Virus record (IMG/VR): IMGVR_UViG_3300037230_000083
Coordinates: 1-47,685 of that record
Length of the DNA: 47,685 nucleotides
Origin: a virus
Direction: 5' to 3' (one strand)
The notes below the pieces were generated by a model, which searched no databases, was not told the DNA's origin, and saw nothing but the letters and a program-made list of their open reading frames with translations. Positions within the stretch are counted from its first letter, which is position 1; every line of letters starts with the position of its first letter. The position numbers were made by a program, and so were the translations under genes. Positions 7,051 through 15,997 of this stretch are shown piece by piece.

Positions 7051-8771
7051 CCGGCGAACAAGTAGAGCACTGGAAATATCGCGACCTCAAAAAAGGCTTT
7101 CCAGACCACGAGCAGTTCTGCCTCGAATCGCTGATGCTGCGGAACAAGGCGGGGAAACTCGTCCCGATGCTCTGCGGGCCCGCACAGGTCAAGCTCAACG
7201 AAATCGTGCAGCGTTGCCGCGATCGCGGTAAGCCCGTCCGCATCGTCTGCCCCAAGGCCCGCCAGGTCTGGGTGTCGATGGGCGTGGCCGCGCAATTCTT
7301 CCACGGGACCGTCTGGACCGCCGGCCAACACACGATGGTGCTCGCGAACGATGAGCCGACGGCGTTGAACCTGATGAGCTATTACCAGACGTTCGCGGAC
7401 AACTTCAAAGCGTTCGCCTCCGATATCCACTTGCCCCCTTACGCGGACTCGGGCAACACCACCAGCTCCATCGAATGGAAAAACAAGAGCTGGATCAAGT
7501 GCCACACGACGCGCAACCTTTCCATCGGCCGATCGTTCTCGATCCGCCGCGTCCACTTCAGCGAAGCCGCTTACTACGCGGACCTCAAGATGACCATGGC
7601 CGCGGTCATGGCCGCGGTTCCAGACGATCCGGACACGATGGTGGTTGTCGAGAGCACTCCGAACGGAGTCGGTAACGAATTCCACCGGCTATGCCTCTCG
7701 GCGCAGGCAGGAGACAGCGAATGGGAGCTGTTCTTCTTCGCCTGGTGGGAGAACCCGGAGTACACCCGCCCGCTCAAAGACCCGGCCGCGTTCCACGAAA
7801 TGCTCACGCCCGAAGAGTGGGAAATGATGCGCCAGTACAACCTCACGCTCGGGCAATTGAACTGGCGCCGATGGTGTATCGCGAACAAGATGGCGGGAGA
7901 CGCCACACTGTTCAAGCAAGAGTATCCCTCGAACTTCGAGGAAGGCTTTTTAAGCTCTGGACGCCCGCGCTTCAGCCATCAGGCTATCAATAAAATGCCG
8001 CTGATTCACGGCGCGGTAACCGGCGGCCTCGAGGAAAACGTGTATGGCGGGACCAAGCGCATCCAGTTCCTGCCCCGGGATTACGGCGAACTCACCCTGT
8101 TCAAGAAACCGGACCCCGCGAAAACGTACGTCATCGGCTCCGACACGTGCGAGGGGATCGATACGAACGAAGGCGTGGGCGAAGCGGATCCGGATTGGTC
8201 CGTGTCTATCGTGCGGGAACGCGAGTCCGGCGACCAGGTGGCCACCTTTCGCGCCCGCATGGAACCCGGGGAGCACGGGCGCTACTGCAACCTGCTGGGC
8301 CGCTATTACAATCTCGCGTGCCAAGTGCCCGAGATCAACAATACCGGGATTGCCTTTGTCGATGCGCTTTTGGGCGCCGGCTACCCGCCATCCTATATCT
8401 ATCACCGGCTGCGCCAGGCGGACGACGACCCGAAGGAACGCGCGGACAAGATCGGATGGCGAACGACCACCATCACCCGCCCGCAGCTCATCAGCTACTA
8501 CGATGCGGCCATGCGCGAGATGTCCATCTACATCCGTGACCCGATCGTGGCTCAGGAAGCCAGGACCTTCGTGATCAAGCCAAACGGCCGCACCGAGCAC
8601 GGGAAGGGCTGCCATGACGACTGTGTCTTTGCGGATGCCTTGACCGTGGTGGGCATCATGCAAATGCCCAAGCCGAAAGCACCAATCGACATCACCACGC
8701 GGGTTGTGAGCCAGTACGGCCGCCCGCAGCCGCCGCCCGATCGCCGCGGCGAGATGACCCGGGTTCGGTAG
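7047..8771 (+). CDS. terL: Terminase large subunit (ATPase-nuclease)
   Basis: Packages DNA into the prohead with an N-terminal ATPase and C-terminal RNase-H-like nuclease. Visible motifs: Walker-A-like CPKARQVWVSMG (residues 68-79), Walker B RRVHFSEAAYY (167-177), motif III VESTPNG (201-207), nuclease Asp in VIGSDT (D366), an acidic residue in FVDALLG, and the final HDD at 523-525. 574 residues is a normal length. The Walker A loop has W-V where the family usually has Gly-Phe or similar (KARQxGxST), so it is divergent. GTG start overlaps the sigma-factor stop by four bases. Confidence 0.95.
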   Translation: MTGEQVEHWKYRDLKKGFPDHEQFCLESLMLRNKAGKLVPMLCGPAQVKLNEIVQRCRDRGKPVRIVCPKARQVWVSMGVAAQFFHGTVWTAGQHTMVLANDEPTALNLMSYYQTFADNFKAFASDIHLPPYADSGNTTSSIEWKNKSWIKCHTTRNLSIGRSFSIRRVHFSEAAYYADLKMTMAAVMAAVPDDPDTMVVVESTPNGVGNEFHRLCLSAQAGDSEWELFFFAWWENPEYTRPLKDPAAFHEMLTPEEWEMMRQYNLTLGQLNWRRWCIANKMAGDATLFKQEYPSNFEEGFLSSGRPRFSHQAINKMPLIHGAVTGGLEENVYGGTKRIQFLPRDYGELTLFKKPDPAKTYVIGSDTCEGIDTNEGVGEADPDWSVSIVRERESGDQVATFRARMEPGEHGRYCNLLGRYYNLACQVPEINNTGIAFVDALLGAGYPPSYIYHRLRQADDDPKERADKIGWRTTTITRPQLISYYDAAMREMSIYIRDPIVAQEARTFVIKPNGRTEHGKGCHDDCVFADALTVVGIMQMPKPKAPIDITTRVVSQYGRPQPPPDRRGEMTRVR

Positions 8772-8805
8772 CTCGAAGAGGCGCATTGGGTCGAATGCCT
8801 GCAGG

Positions 8806-9150
8806 ATGAACTTTCTTACCACCTTCCTCCAGAAGATTGAATCGCTTTTCAAAAAGCCGGCCGTTCAAGCCGCCTTCAACGCAGTTGCTGAAGTGATTGA
8901 AGTTGCCGAGCCCATCGTGGCTGATATCGCCCTGTTGACCCCCAATAAGACGATTGCCGAAGTCGTGACCGCATACGCCAAGTACGCCGTACCTCTGGCT
9001 GCGACCATTTCCGCGAACCCGACCAGTGTCGGTAACGCATTGCTCAACCTCGCGACCACCGTGGTCACGCAGAACCTGAAGAACCCCGTTGCCGTGAACA
9101 TCGTCAACACCGCGGTTCAAATCGCTGTAACCGCTGCGAACGCAGCTTAA
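8806..9150 (+). CDS. Ala/Val-rich helical protein, 114 aa
   Basis: A short basic N-terminus (LTTFLQKIESLFKKPAVQAA) leads into repeated amphipathic Ala/Val/Ile helices to the end. It lacks clear transmembrane spans but is very hydrophobic. Its composition is similar to that of the leftward gene at 29106-29420. Located just after TerL and before another hydrophobic miniprotein. May be a membrane-active or small virion protein; no family assigned. Confidence 0.6.
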   Translation: MNFLTTFLQKIESLFKKPAVQAAFNAVAEVIEVAEPIVADIALLTPNKTIAEVVTAYAKYAVPLAATISANPTSVGNALLNLATTVVTQNLKNPVAVNIVNTAVQIAVTAANAA

Positions 9151-9153
9151 CCA

Positions 9154-9330
9154 ATGATGGGATCAGTCAAGGCGGCATGGGTCTACCTGTGCCGCAATCC
9201 CAGAACTTCCATTGCGGGCGTTGCGACAATCTGCGCCGCTCTGCTGCCAGGGCATAGCCCCGAAGGCATGATAGCCGGCGTTGCCGCCGGCCTCGGCCTA
9301 CTCTTCTCGAAGGACGCACCCACCCAATGA
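9154..9330 (+). CDS. Holin-like hydrophobic miniprotein, 58 aa
   Basis: Pattern typical of a widespread small phage protein: a basic start (VYLCRNPRTSIAG), hydrophobic helix GVATICAALLPG, a Gly/Ser turn, second helix GMIAGVAAGLGLLFSKDA. Two membrane helices with a polar C-terminus fit a class II holin-like topology. It ends in an ATGA overlap with the next gene. The holin role is inferred only from topology; such proteins also occur without proven function. Confidence 0.6.
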   Translation: MMGSVKAAWVYLCRNPRTSIAGVATICAALLPGHSPEGMIAGVAAGLGLLFSKDAPTQ

Positions 9331-9473
9331 TCAGTCTCGCTACCGCTCTCGCCATCGCGTCGTTCTGGATTGATCCGATCGACCGTCATTTCATGGTTAA
9401 TCGGATCTTTAAGCCCACCGAGCACTTCATTTCAAAGCCATTTCATCGGAAAAGGCGCAAACTGGTTCCATGA
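9327..9473 (+). CDS. Small basic protein, 48 aa
   Basis: Begins with a short hydrophobic segment (SLATALAIASFWI), then a His/Lys/Arg-rich tail ending FHRKRRKLVP. Overlaps both neighbours by four bases (ATGA), which supports translation. Function unknown; may be membrane-associated through its N-terminus. Confidence 0.45.
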   Translation: MISLATALAIASFWIDPIDRHFMVNRIFKPTEHFISKPFHRKRRKLVP

Positions 9474-9808
9474 GTAATACTCAGATTTATTCGAATCTCC
9501 CGCCGGCAATCTTCGCGGGCCTCGAAAAAGAGCTGGTGGACTCCCACCAGGCCGTCATGACAGCCGCGCCCACCGCTCCCAACGGGACGGAATCAGGCAT
9601 TATCGTGCACGATAACGTGCACGCCAACTACACCTACGTGGGCGGTACGCTCACCGTCAACATCACCGAAGGCGGAGGCATGATCACCAACCATGTCATC
9701 CATTCCCGCATCGAGGCAGCCATCGCAACCTTGGTGACCGCAGCCCAAAACGCAGCCAAAACCCCGTCACCGGCCGCCGCAGCCGCAGCCGTAAAGCCGG
9801 CAGCCTAA
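9470..9808 (+). CDS. Hypothetical protein, 112 aa
   Basis: Contains a beta-rich centre (GIIVHDNVHANYTYVGGTLT, VNITEGGGMI) and a long helix ending in an Ala-rich tail (AAAAAVKPAA). Nothing resembling a catalytic site. Coupled by ATGA to the gene before it. Position between TerL and portal suggests a small head or lysis-associated protein, unproven. Confidence 0.55.
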   Translation: MSNTQIYSNLPPAIFAGLEKELVDSHQAVMTAAPTAPNGTESGIIVHDNVHANYTYVGGTLTVNITEGGGMITNHVIHSRIEAAIATLVTAAQNAAKTPSPAAAAAAVKPAA

Positions 9809-9825
9809 ACGTCGAAGGACGGGCC

Positions 9826-10059
9826 ATGAGCCCGTCCGAATTTCTCTCCTCTCTCGCTGATCACCTGGACGCCGGCACGTTGCCGGCCCCCAATATGTCC
9901 CAGTTGGCGTTGCTGTGCCGGGATTACTCGTGCATCGCCGCCTTCCACGAGATACCGCCTCTCCCGGTGATTGTTTACATGAACAAGCCCCGGAAACATA
10001 AGACTGCCGCGTCGCGGGTCGAATGGCCGACCTGCGATGAACAACGTACAGAGTCATAG
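9826..10059 (+). CDS. Small hypothetical protein, 77 aa
   Basis: Helical N-terminal half (SPSEFLSSLADHLDAGTLPA) with two Cys (CRDYSC) near residues 32-37. The end of the gene overlaps the apparent start of the portal reading (ATG at 10037). GAAGGACGG lies upstream of the ATG. Not recognised. Confidence 0.55.
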   Translation: MSPSEFLSSLADHLDAGTLPAPNMSQLALLCRDYSCIAAFHEIPPLPVIVYMNKPRKHKTAASRVEWPTCDEQRTES

Positions 10060-12345
10060 CCTGATTGCAGGCTCAAACTGAGCCCGCAGCCGCCCGTTGG
10101 TGTAGGTACCCAGCAACCCCAGACCCCGCAAGAACCCGCCAATCAGCCGCCGCCCGCCGCCCCGCCTGAGCAAAGCACCTTCCAGCTCAAATGGCCTGCA
10201 GCCGAGTTAGATCGGATTGCGGACCGCGTTCAATCCGATTACCGCTCCGCTCTCGCTGATCACGAACGCCGCATCAACAAATGGCGCGAGTACTATCGCC
10301 GCTGGCGCGCACTGGCGCAGGTTCCCGCGCAAGGCGATGAGGAAGCGTCCAATCTCCCTGTTCCCTACATTCGCTGGAACATTTTCACGAAATGGTCCAA
10401 AGAAATGGATGGCCTTTTCGGTGATGACGCCGAAATAGTGGCCGTCCCGGTTGGTCCCTCCGACGCCAAGCGAGACAAGAAAATCTCGAAGTACATGACC
10501 TGGAGAATTTTCAACTCCATGAAGTTGCTCAACAAGTTCTGTGTGTTCGTGTTGCGCAAGCTCCTCTTCGGCCGCTCTATCGCATACGCCCCGTGGAAAC
10601 GCGACACCTACACGGTGGGTGGGCACGAGATTGTCGACTACGAAGGCGCGGACTTCCAGCCTCAATGGCCCGACGACATCATTGTCCCGGTTGAAGAAGT
10701 CGAGACGATCCACGATTTCAGCTTCGTGATACGCAAGTACCGCGTGACCCCAGACCAGCTCCTGAAAGGTGAGGACGAAGGGCGCTACCAGAACATCACC
10801 AAGAACTGGCTGCAGATTCTGAACATGGCGCAGCACGGCATCCAGCGCGAAGCCGAAGGCGATGAGATCAAGCGGGAAGCCGACGCCGCTGAAGGGCTGC
10901 AATACGAGCGGCCAATCTCGGCCGGCGAATCGATTCTCGTTCTCGAATGGTACGGCAAGTGGCGCCCGCTCAAAGGCAAAAACAAAGACGCGAGCGAGTG
11001 GGACTTCAAAAAGCGCGACATGCGCCAGAAGGACTTTGTCATCCGCTACCTCTGGGACCTCCACCTGATTGTAGGCGTCCAGGACCTCGAAGACCTCTAC
11101 CCGACGATGAAGCGGCGCCGCCCGTTCGTTGAGTCGTCAATGATCAAGGACGGTTCGTATTGGTCCGCCGGCATGGCGGAGATGCTCATCGACCTCGAAG
11201 ACGAGCTATCCGTCAACCACAACCAGGCGACCGAAGCCGGCCAATTGGCGATGAATCCGCCGCTGGCTTACCGGCCGGCATCCGGATTCAACCCTGAAAC
11301 GTTCCGCGTGAAGCCCGGTACCGCGATCCCTCTCGACAACCCAGAGAAGGACATCAAGCAACTCACGATCGGCGCCAACATGGAGATGGCATCCTGGAAA
11401 GAGCAAGCCGTCATCGCATACGGCGAGAAGCTCACCGGCATGAGCGACCTCCAAATGGGTCGCCAGAGTGACCGGCCGAACGCCCCGCGGACCGCACAGC
11501 AAACCGTCTCCCTTCTCGAAGAGGGGAATGTCCGCATCAGCCTCGACAGCAAGGTCTTGCGCGAGGACATGGCAGGAGTGCTCCTGCACATCTGGCAACT
11601 GGAATACGAGTTCAGTTCGCCCGAGACGTTCTTCCGCGTGACCGAGGAGGACGCCGATGGAGCGTTCCCGGTAACGCAGGGCGGCTCCGTGCTCTCTCAC
11701 AAGGACCGCGACGGCCGCTACGACTTCCGGTTGCAGTTTGCGAATTCGCTCTATTCAAAGGAAGCGGCGAAGGAAAACACCCTCGCGCGTTACCAGCTCG
11801 ACTTACAGAACCCGCTCATCACCAGCGACCCGGTAGCGCTCTGGGAGGTAACCAACGCTGTCCACGAAGCCCTCGGGGATGAAGACTTCGCCTCGATCGT
11901 GCCCCGGCCGCCGGCTCCGGATATGTCCGTCGATCCGAAAACGGAATTCGTCAACTTGCTCCACGGCGAAGAGATCCACGTCAACCCGGTGGATAACGAC
12001 CTACTCCACATGATCCGGCACATGAAGGACCTGAAGAAAGCCGAAGCCGATCCCACGCATGCGGATCCGGATGCGCAGAAGGCGCTAGCGGTCCATTACA
12101 AAGACCACATGTTGCAGCTTCAACAAAAGAAGATTCAGCAGGCGATTGTCGAGATGGGTATCAAGGCGGCTCAACAGCTCGCCGCGCAAGGCCAGGCGCA
12201 CGGCCAGGCGCTCGGCGGCCCGCAACCGCTCAACATGGCGGCCGGCCTCTTTGGTGGGCCGGTAACGCAACCGCCGGGAAATCCGGCCGCAAGTGACCCC
12301 CAGCTTTACAGCGGTCACCCCGAGGACCTACACGGAAACTCATGA
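10037..12345 (+). CDS. Portal protein (apparent -1 frameshift near 10078)
   Basis: Forms the dodecameric DNA channel at the capsid vertex. The conserved portal N-terminus (ADHERRINKWREYYRRWRAL, then VPYIRWNIFTKWSKEMDGLF) is encoded from 10258 on, in a frame open from 10060 but without any ATG, GTG or TTG before 10405. An ATG at 10037 in another frame reads MNNVQSHSLIAGSN and hits TGA at 10079; a -1 shift there joins it to LSPQPPVGVGTQQPQ and the portal. So the gene has lost a base, contains a read error, or uses frameshifting. Core features: long helical N-terminus, AYRPASGFNPETFRVKPGT loop, Gln/Ala-rich C-terminus. About 760 residues in total, large for the class; closest in style to P22-like podovirus portals. 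Confidence 0.85.
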
Positions 12346-12716
12346 TAAACACTCACATCGAACTCACTCCCCGGGAACGGCAATGCCTCCAGTGCTTGCT
12401 TGAAGGCATGGATAACAAAGACATCGCCAACACCCTGAACATCGCGCCCAACACCGTCAAGGTGTACCTCTCACGGCTGGGCGACAAGCTGGGAGTTCAC
12501 AAGCGCTTCGCCATGGCTCAATGGGCGCGGGCCTACGAAGAAGGGCGCCGCAGGATTGCGGCCAGATACAAAGAGGTATTTCCCGACGAACCCGAAATGC
12601 CTCACGTCTTCGAACTTGGTGAACCGTGCGAATACGATGTCTTCCTCGCGCTCGCCCGCACCACCAGCACCTTGACGAACCAACAGCGGGCGACCCTGAT
12701 CGCGGTCCTCGTATGA
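12342..12716 (+). CDS. LuxR-type HTH regulator inside head operon
   Basis: Residues 7-65 are a clear GerE HTH: LTPRERQCLQCLLEGMDNKD, IANTLNIAPNTVKVYLSRLG, DKLGVHKRFAMAQWA. There is no sensory domain; the C-terminal 55 residues are unrecognised. It overlaps the portal stop by four bases (ATGA) and the next gene by four, so it is made with the morphogenesis proteins. A transcription factor of this class between portal and scaffold is unusual. It could feed back on late transcription or act in the next infection cycle. Confidence 0.8.
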   Translation: MINTHIELTPRERQCLQCLLEGMDNKDIANTLNIAPNTVKVYLSRLGDKLGVHKRFAMAQWARAYEEGRRRIAARYKEVFPDEPEMPHVFELGEPCEYDVFLALARTTSTLTNQQRATLIAVLV

Positions 12717-12955
12717 AAATCTCAGGGCCCAACCGCTACGACGCCATAGACCAGGAACAATGGCGCACGATGATCGAGTCTAAGATGTTCGCGATCTACC
12801 TATCGCGGATCAAAGACGAACTGAAGCGGGCCACTGACACCTGTGTGCATTCAGAGGTTCAGCTTGACGTGGTGCGCGCACAGGGCGCCGTCTGCATCCT
12901 CGAAGCCGTCTTGTACCTGCCAGAGCGGATTCTCGAAGAAATGAAGGCCAAATAA
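12713..12955 (+). CDS. Small helical protein, 80 aa
   Basis: Predominantly helical (ESKMFAIYLSRIKDELKRAT, LDVVRAQGAVCILEAVLYLP). This size and pattern resembles small proteins in podovirus head operons that sit next to the portal, but no family is certain. I start at the ATG overlapping the previous stop (ATGA) rather than at upstream in-frame codons. Confidence 0.6.
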   Translation: MKISGPNRYDAIDQEQWRTMIESKMFAIYLSRIKDELKRATDTCVHSEVQLDVVRAQGAVCILEAVLYLPERILEEMKAK

Positions 12956-12986
12956 TAATTCCACTTTTCCCCCGCGGGTAGTCGAG

Positions 12987-13223
12987 TTGCGGAACGTGCA
13001 ATCTGAATTCCCGCCGGGAGGCGGTTACTCGCGCGTCCTATACAGATACGTCTGGCAGTGCTCCAAGTGCAACGTTGAGCATGTCGAGAAGTTTGAAGGG
13101 CACCCGGGTGACCAGCTCATGCGCGTGGAACTCCCTCCGTACTGGCACCAGATTGACCACGCGCTCTTTTGTCCGAAGCATCACGTCATGCACATAGTCG
13201 ACGGCTGCGCGGTGCACAACTGA
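12987..13223 (+). CDS. Cys/His zinc-binding-like protein, 78 aa
   Basis: VWQCSKCNVEHVEKF (residues 24-38) and ALFCPKHHVMHIV (59-71) form a CxxC...CxxH(H) group that could bind one Zn. Start is TTG at 12987 or GTG at 12996; no strong ribosome site. Ends inside the open frame of the next gene. Function unknown. Confidence 0.5.
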   Translation: MRNVQSEFPPGGGYSRVLYRYVWQCSKCNVEHVEKFEGHPGDQLMRVELPPYWHQIDHALFCPKHHVMHIVDGCAVHN

Positions 13224-13579
13224 GCGTTCCACAAGTTATCGCTGTCCGGTGTAACTGGTGCTCGAAGATGCGCGCGGCGAATCGCGTTCATCGGCTCGAA
13301 ACCAACCAGGTCATCTGTGACTACTGCCTCGAATGGCACTTCCACTCGATGGACTTTCTCGGCGGAGCTGTACCCAAGGGCTGTCAAATCTGTGGCACCC
13401 CGTGGGAGGCACTCCGCGATCGCACGCCCGGTAATGCTGTCCGAATGTACGTCGTTCCGAAGGACGGCATACAGCAGATGCTCTGTGACCAGTGCATCTT
13501 GCCCTACGCTCTCAAGCGCTCGGACATCTACCGCGACACCACTTTCTGGAAAGACCCCGACGGCAAGATCGCCGCCTAA
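13169..13579 (+). CDS. Double zinc-ribbon protein
   Basis: Four CxxC groups: CNWC, CDYC, CQIC and CDQC, spaced as two zinc-knuckle pairs within about 80 residues (VRCNWCSKMRAANR, VICDYCLEWHF, KGCQICGTPWE, MLCDQCILPYA). The open frame begins at TTG 13169, but the first about 17 residues overlap the previous gene and look non-native; the true start is probably near 13220 or at a later in-frame codon. Phage zinc-ribbon proteins of this kind often bind nucleic acid or mimic rubredoxin-like folds. Role unknown. Confidence 0.55.
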   Translation: MSEASRHAHSRRLRGAQLSVPQVIAVRCNWCSKMRAANRVHRLETNQVICDYCLEWHFHSMDFLGGAVPKGCQICGTPWEALRDRTPGNAVRMYVVPKDGIQQMLCDQCILPYALKRSDIYRDTTFWKDPDGKIAA

Positions 13580-13588
13580 AGACCCCCA

Positions 13589-14353
13589 ATGGACCCCATC
13601 ACAATTTCAAACACCCCGGAAACACCCGCACCCGTCGTTGCTGCAGCAGTAGCCACTCCGGTAGATAACACCGCCGAACTGACCGCGCTGCGGGCAGAGC
13701 TGGCGCAGACCAAACAGGCTACCCAGTTTTGGGCCGACAAGTATCAAGCGTCCAGTGCGGCGCCGCCGGCGCCCGTCACGACACCCGTACCCGAGGAGGA
13801 AGTGGACATCCTCGACATCCTTGCCACGCAAGGGGCCAAGGGCTTCGACGCCTTCATGCGGAAACGCGGCTACGTGCAACAGGCCGAAGTCGACGCGACC
13901 GTGAACGCGAAAGGCCAACAGCTTTCAACCGAAGCGGAGTTACTGGCGAACTATCCGGACCTCAAGGACCATAGTTCCGATTTCTTCCGGGCCACGGCCG
14001 CGAACTACGGCGAACTGCGTAAGCAGGGCGTCTCAGACGCCCTCGCGATGAAGCTGGGCGCCCAACAGGCACAGCTCGAAGGCTTCAAGAGCGGCAGGGT
14101 TAAAACCCCGACACAGGTAGCTGCCGATACCGCGGCAACCAAGGAAGCCGCCCGTATCGCCCGCGTCAAGGCGCAGAGCGGCGACAGAACCGCGCCAGGC
14201 CGAACCACGGAAGGCGTTGGCGACGAAGGCGACGGTGACGAACTGACGCCCGAACAAAAACACATCTGCGCACAGATGGGGATCTCGGAAGAGTCCTACA
14301 TCGCGCGCGCAAAGAAGGGCACGCAAATGAGCGGCCTTGGCGGAAGAAAGTAA
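13589..14353 (+). CDS. Scaffold-like protein
   Basis: 254 residues with the usual signs of a capsid scaffold: Pro/Ala-rich N-terminus, a coiled segment (LTALRAELAQTKQATQFWAD, residues 30-49), acidic middle (EEEVDILDILATQG), and a charged, Lys/Arg-rich helical C-terminus that would contact the coat. It lies between the portal and capsid genes, the expected site. No protease domain or protease gene is seen nearby, so the scaffold may be released intact rather than cleaved. Confidence 0.65.
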   Translation: MDPITISNTPETPAPVVAAAVATPVDNTAELTALRAELAQTKQATQFWADKYQASSAAPPAPVTTPVPEEEVDILDILATQGAKGFDAFMRKRGYVQQAEVDATVNAKGQQLSTEAELLANYPDLKDHSSDFFRATAANYGELRKQGVSDALAMKLGAQQAQLEGFKSGRVKTPTQVAADTAATKEAARIARVKAQSGDRTAPGRTTEGVGDEGDGDELTPEQKHICAQMGISEESYIARAKKGTQMSGLGGRK

Positions 14354-14358
14354 GCTAA

Positions 14359-15270
14359 ATGGCCACAAAACCGACCCCTACCAAGAAACCAGTTCTGGCA
14401 AGTAAAGACCCCGCGATCGTTGCGAACGAGCGAATTCTCGCTGCACGCAGCGAGCGCATCATCCGGCAGGAACTGGAATCGTCGCTCGACCTCGGGCTGA
14501 ACCTCCAGCAAGACAGCACGGCCGACAGTGCCGTTGAGTTTCTCAAGGACGAATGGGACCGCAAGGCATTTGGCGACGAGATCAAGACGATCTCGCGCAC
14601 CGTGTACGGTCCGGACCCGATCGTCAACAACTGCCCCGAGTTCCACGAGCGCCTCGAACGCTACGGCCTCGCAGCCGTTGCCGAAGCGTTCCGCACTCTC
14701 ATCATGACGAAGGAGGAGATGGCCTGCCCCGACGCAATCATGCGCAAGGGCGTCAAGGCCTCCATCCGCCAGTTCGGCAAGGAAGCCACCGCGGACGCCT
14801 TCCGCGATCGCATTCTCAGGATCCCGTCGCACGTGGTGGAGATCGAGACGGACACCAATCTCGATCCGATGCTCTCGAACCCGATGCGGGTGGCGGTTGA
14901 GAAATACCTGGAGCCCGGCTTCTCCGTTAAGTTCCTTTCCGAGCGCTGTATGGACGTACTCGGCATGCGCGGTTACGAAATCGTCAAGGACAAACGCGGC
15001 GACCCGGTGAGAATCGGAACTCTTTATATGGGTCAGATCCCGAAGGAATGGGCGGAACGCCGCCGGCAACATTTTGCCGACTTATCGACCGATGCAGTCA
15101 AGGAACAGGAAGACGCGTTCTACGACCGCGCGGCCGAAAAGATTGCCTCTGAAGGCAAAAAAGGCATGAGCGCCAGCATCCTGCAACGCGGCGAAAGCAT
15201 GCGTGACGATCCGGCCGTCAACGACCTCTATAAAGGCGAGACGCGCACCACTGGCATCGACCTCGAATAG
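14359..15270 (+). CDS. Structural-region protein of unknown function, 303 aa
   Basis: Lys/Ala-rich start, then a well-folded-looking domain with helical and charged segments (EFLKDEWDRKAFGDEIKTIS, AVAEAFRTLIMTKEEMACPD). A beta/alpha end (FLSERCMDVLGMRGYEIVKD). It sits between scaffold and decoration genes, so it is probably a virion or assembly protein. It has no resemblance I can name, and no membrane or signal segment. Confidence 0.55.
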   Translation: MATKPTPTKKPVLASKDPAIVANERILAARSERIIRQELESSLDLGLNLQQDSTADSAVEFLKDEWDRKAFGDEIKTISRTVYGPDPIVNNCPEFHERLERYGLAAVAEAFRTLIMTKEEMACPDAIMRKGVKASIRQFGKEATADAFRDRILRIPSHVVEIETDTNLDPMLSNPMRVAVEKYLEPGFSVKFLSERCMDVLGMRGYEIVKDKRGDPVRIGTLYMGQIPKEWAERRRQHFADLSTDAVKEQEDAFYDRAAEKIASEGKKGMSASILQRGESMRDDPAVNDLYKGETRTTGIDLE

Positions 15271-15326
15271 CTTCAAAGCTCGCGAGCTAACGCAAAGTCG
15301 AACGGCTGCGCAGGAGTAATTCCGAC

Positions 15327-15890
15327 GTGGCGAACGTAAATAACTTATTTGGTTTTCGGCCGATCAACCGCGATAGCGGTGGGCCTTTCTTCACCCGGCA
15401 GTACGGCAAAGCGGTAGGCGACAGCACCGCGATTTTCATGAACGACCTGGTGATGAAGGCTGCAACCTCCGTGCCCGATCCGACCGGCCAGGGCAATCCC
15501 GCGCCAGGCGTGACCAGCGCGCAGAACGCGACGCCAGGAACTAGCCTTTATCTCGGCTCCAACATTTCATTCGGCGCCGCGTCCACCGCGACCATGCAGT
15601 ACATCACCGATGCCATCGACACGATCTATATCGCGCAGATGCAAACCGGCCTGGTGACCACGACCGCAGCCGACGCCGGCAAGAACGCGAACCTTCTGAG
15701 TGGCACCGGTAACGCAACCACCAAGCAATCGACCATGGGCATCGCTGAGGCGAGCGTGGCCACCACGGCTGGCCTCGACATGCGCCTGATCCGGGTGAGC
15801 AACATTTCCCCGAACGCTGAAGGGTCCTACGCAATTTTTGAAGTGATGATCCTCAAGCACGAACTAGGACAAGGCACCGCAGGAGTTTAG
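15327..15890 (+). CDS. Capsid decoration/cement-like protein
   Basis: Starts with NVNNLFGFRPINRDSGGPFF, a pattern (N-N-x-F-G-F-R-P) shared by a family of small proteins encoded just before the major capsid protein in podovirus-like phages. The rest is Thr/Ala/Gly-rich beta structure, ending in LIRVSNISPNAEGSYAIFEV. Likely binds the outside of the capsid lattice. GTG start with GGAG about 10 bases upstream. Confidence 0.65.
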   Translation: MANVNNLFGFRPINRDSGGPFFTRQYGKAVGDSTAIFMNDLVMKAATSVPDPTGQGNPAPGVTSAQNATPGTSLYLGSNISFGAASTATMQYITDAIDTIYIAQMQTGLVTTTAADAGKNANLLSGTGNATTKQSTMGIAEASVATTAGLDMRLIRVSNISPNAEGSYAIFEVMILKHELGQGTAGV

Positions 15891-15997
15891 TCCGAGCGTC
15901 TTGAGACGGCACGGATAGGGGCGGCAGGTAACTGACGCCCAAGTTTTCAAAGTGAACCAGGAGAAAAAGCGGGCGTCGTGAGACGCGCGCAGACGAA

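Noticed and set aside
7950-8852. 300-residue leftward open frame opposite terL
   Set aside because: Antisense shadow; the forward strand carries clear terminase motifs.
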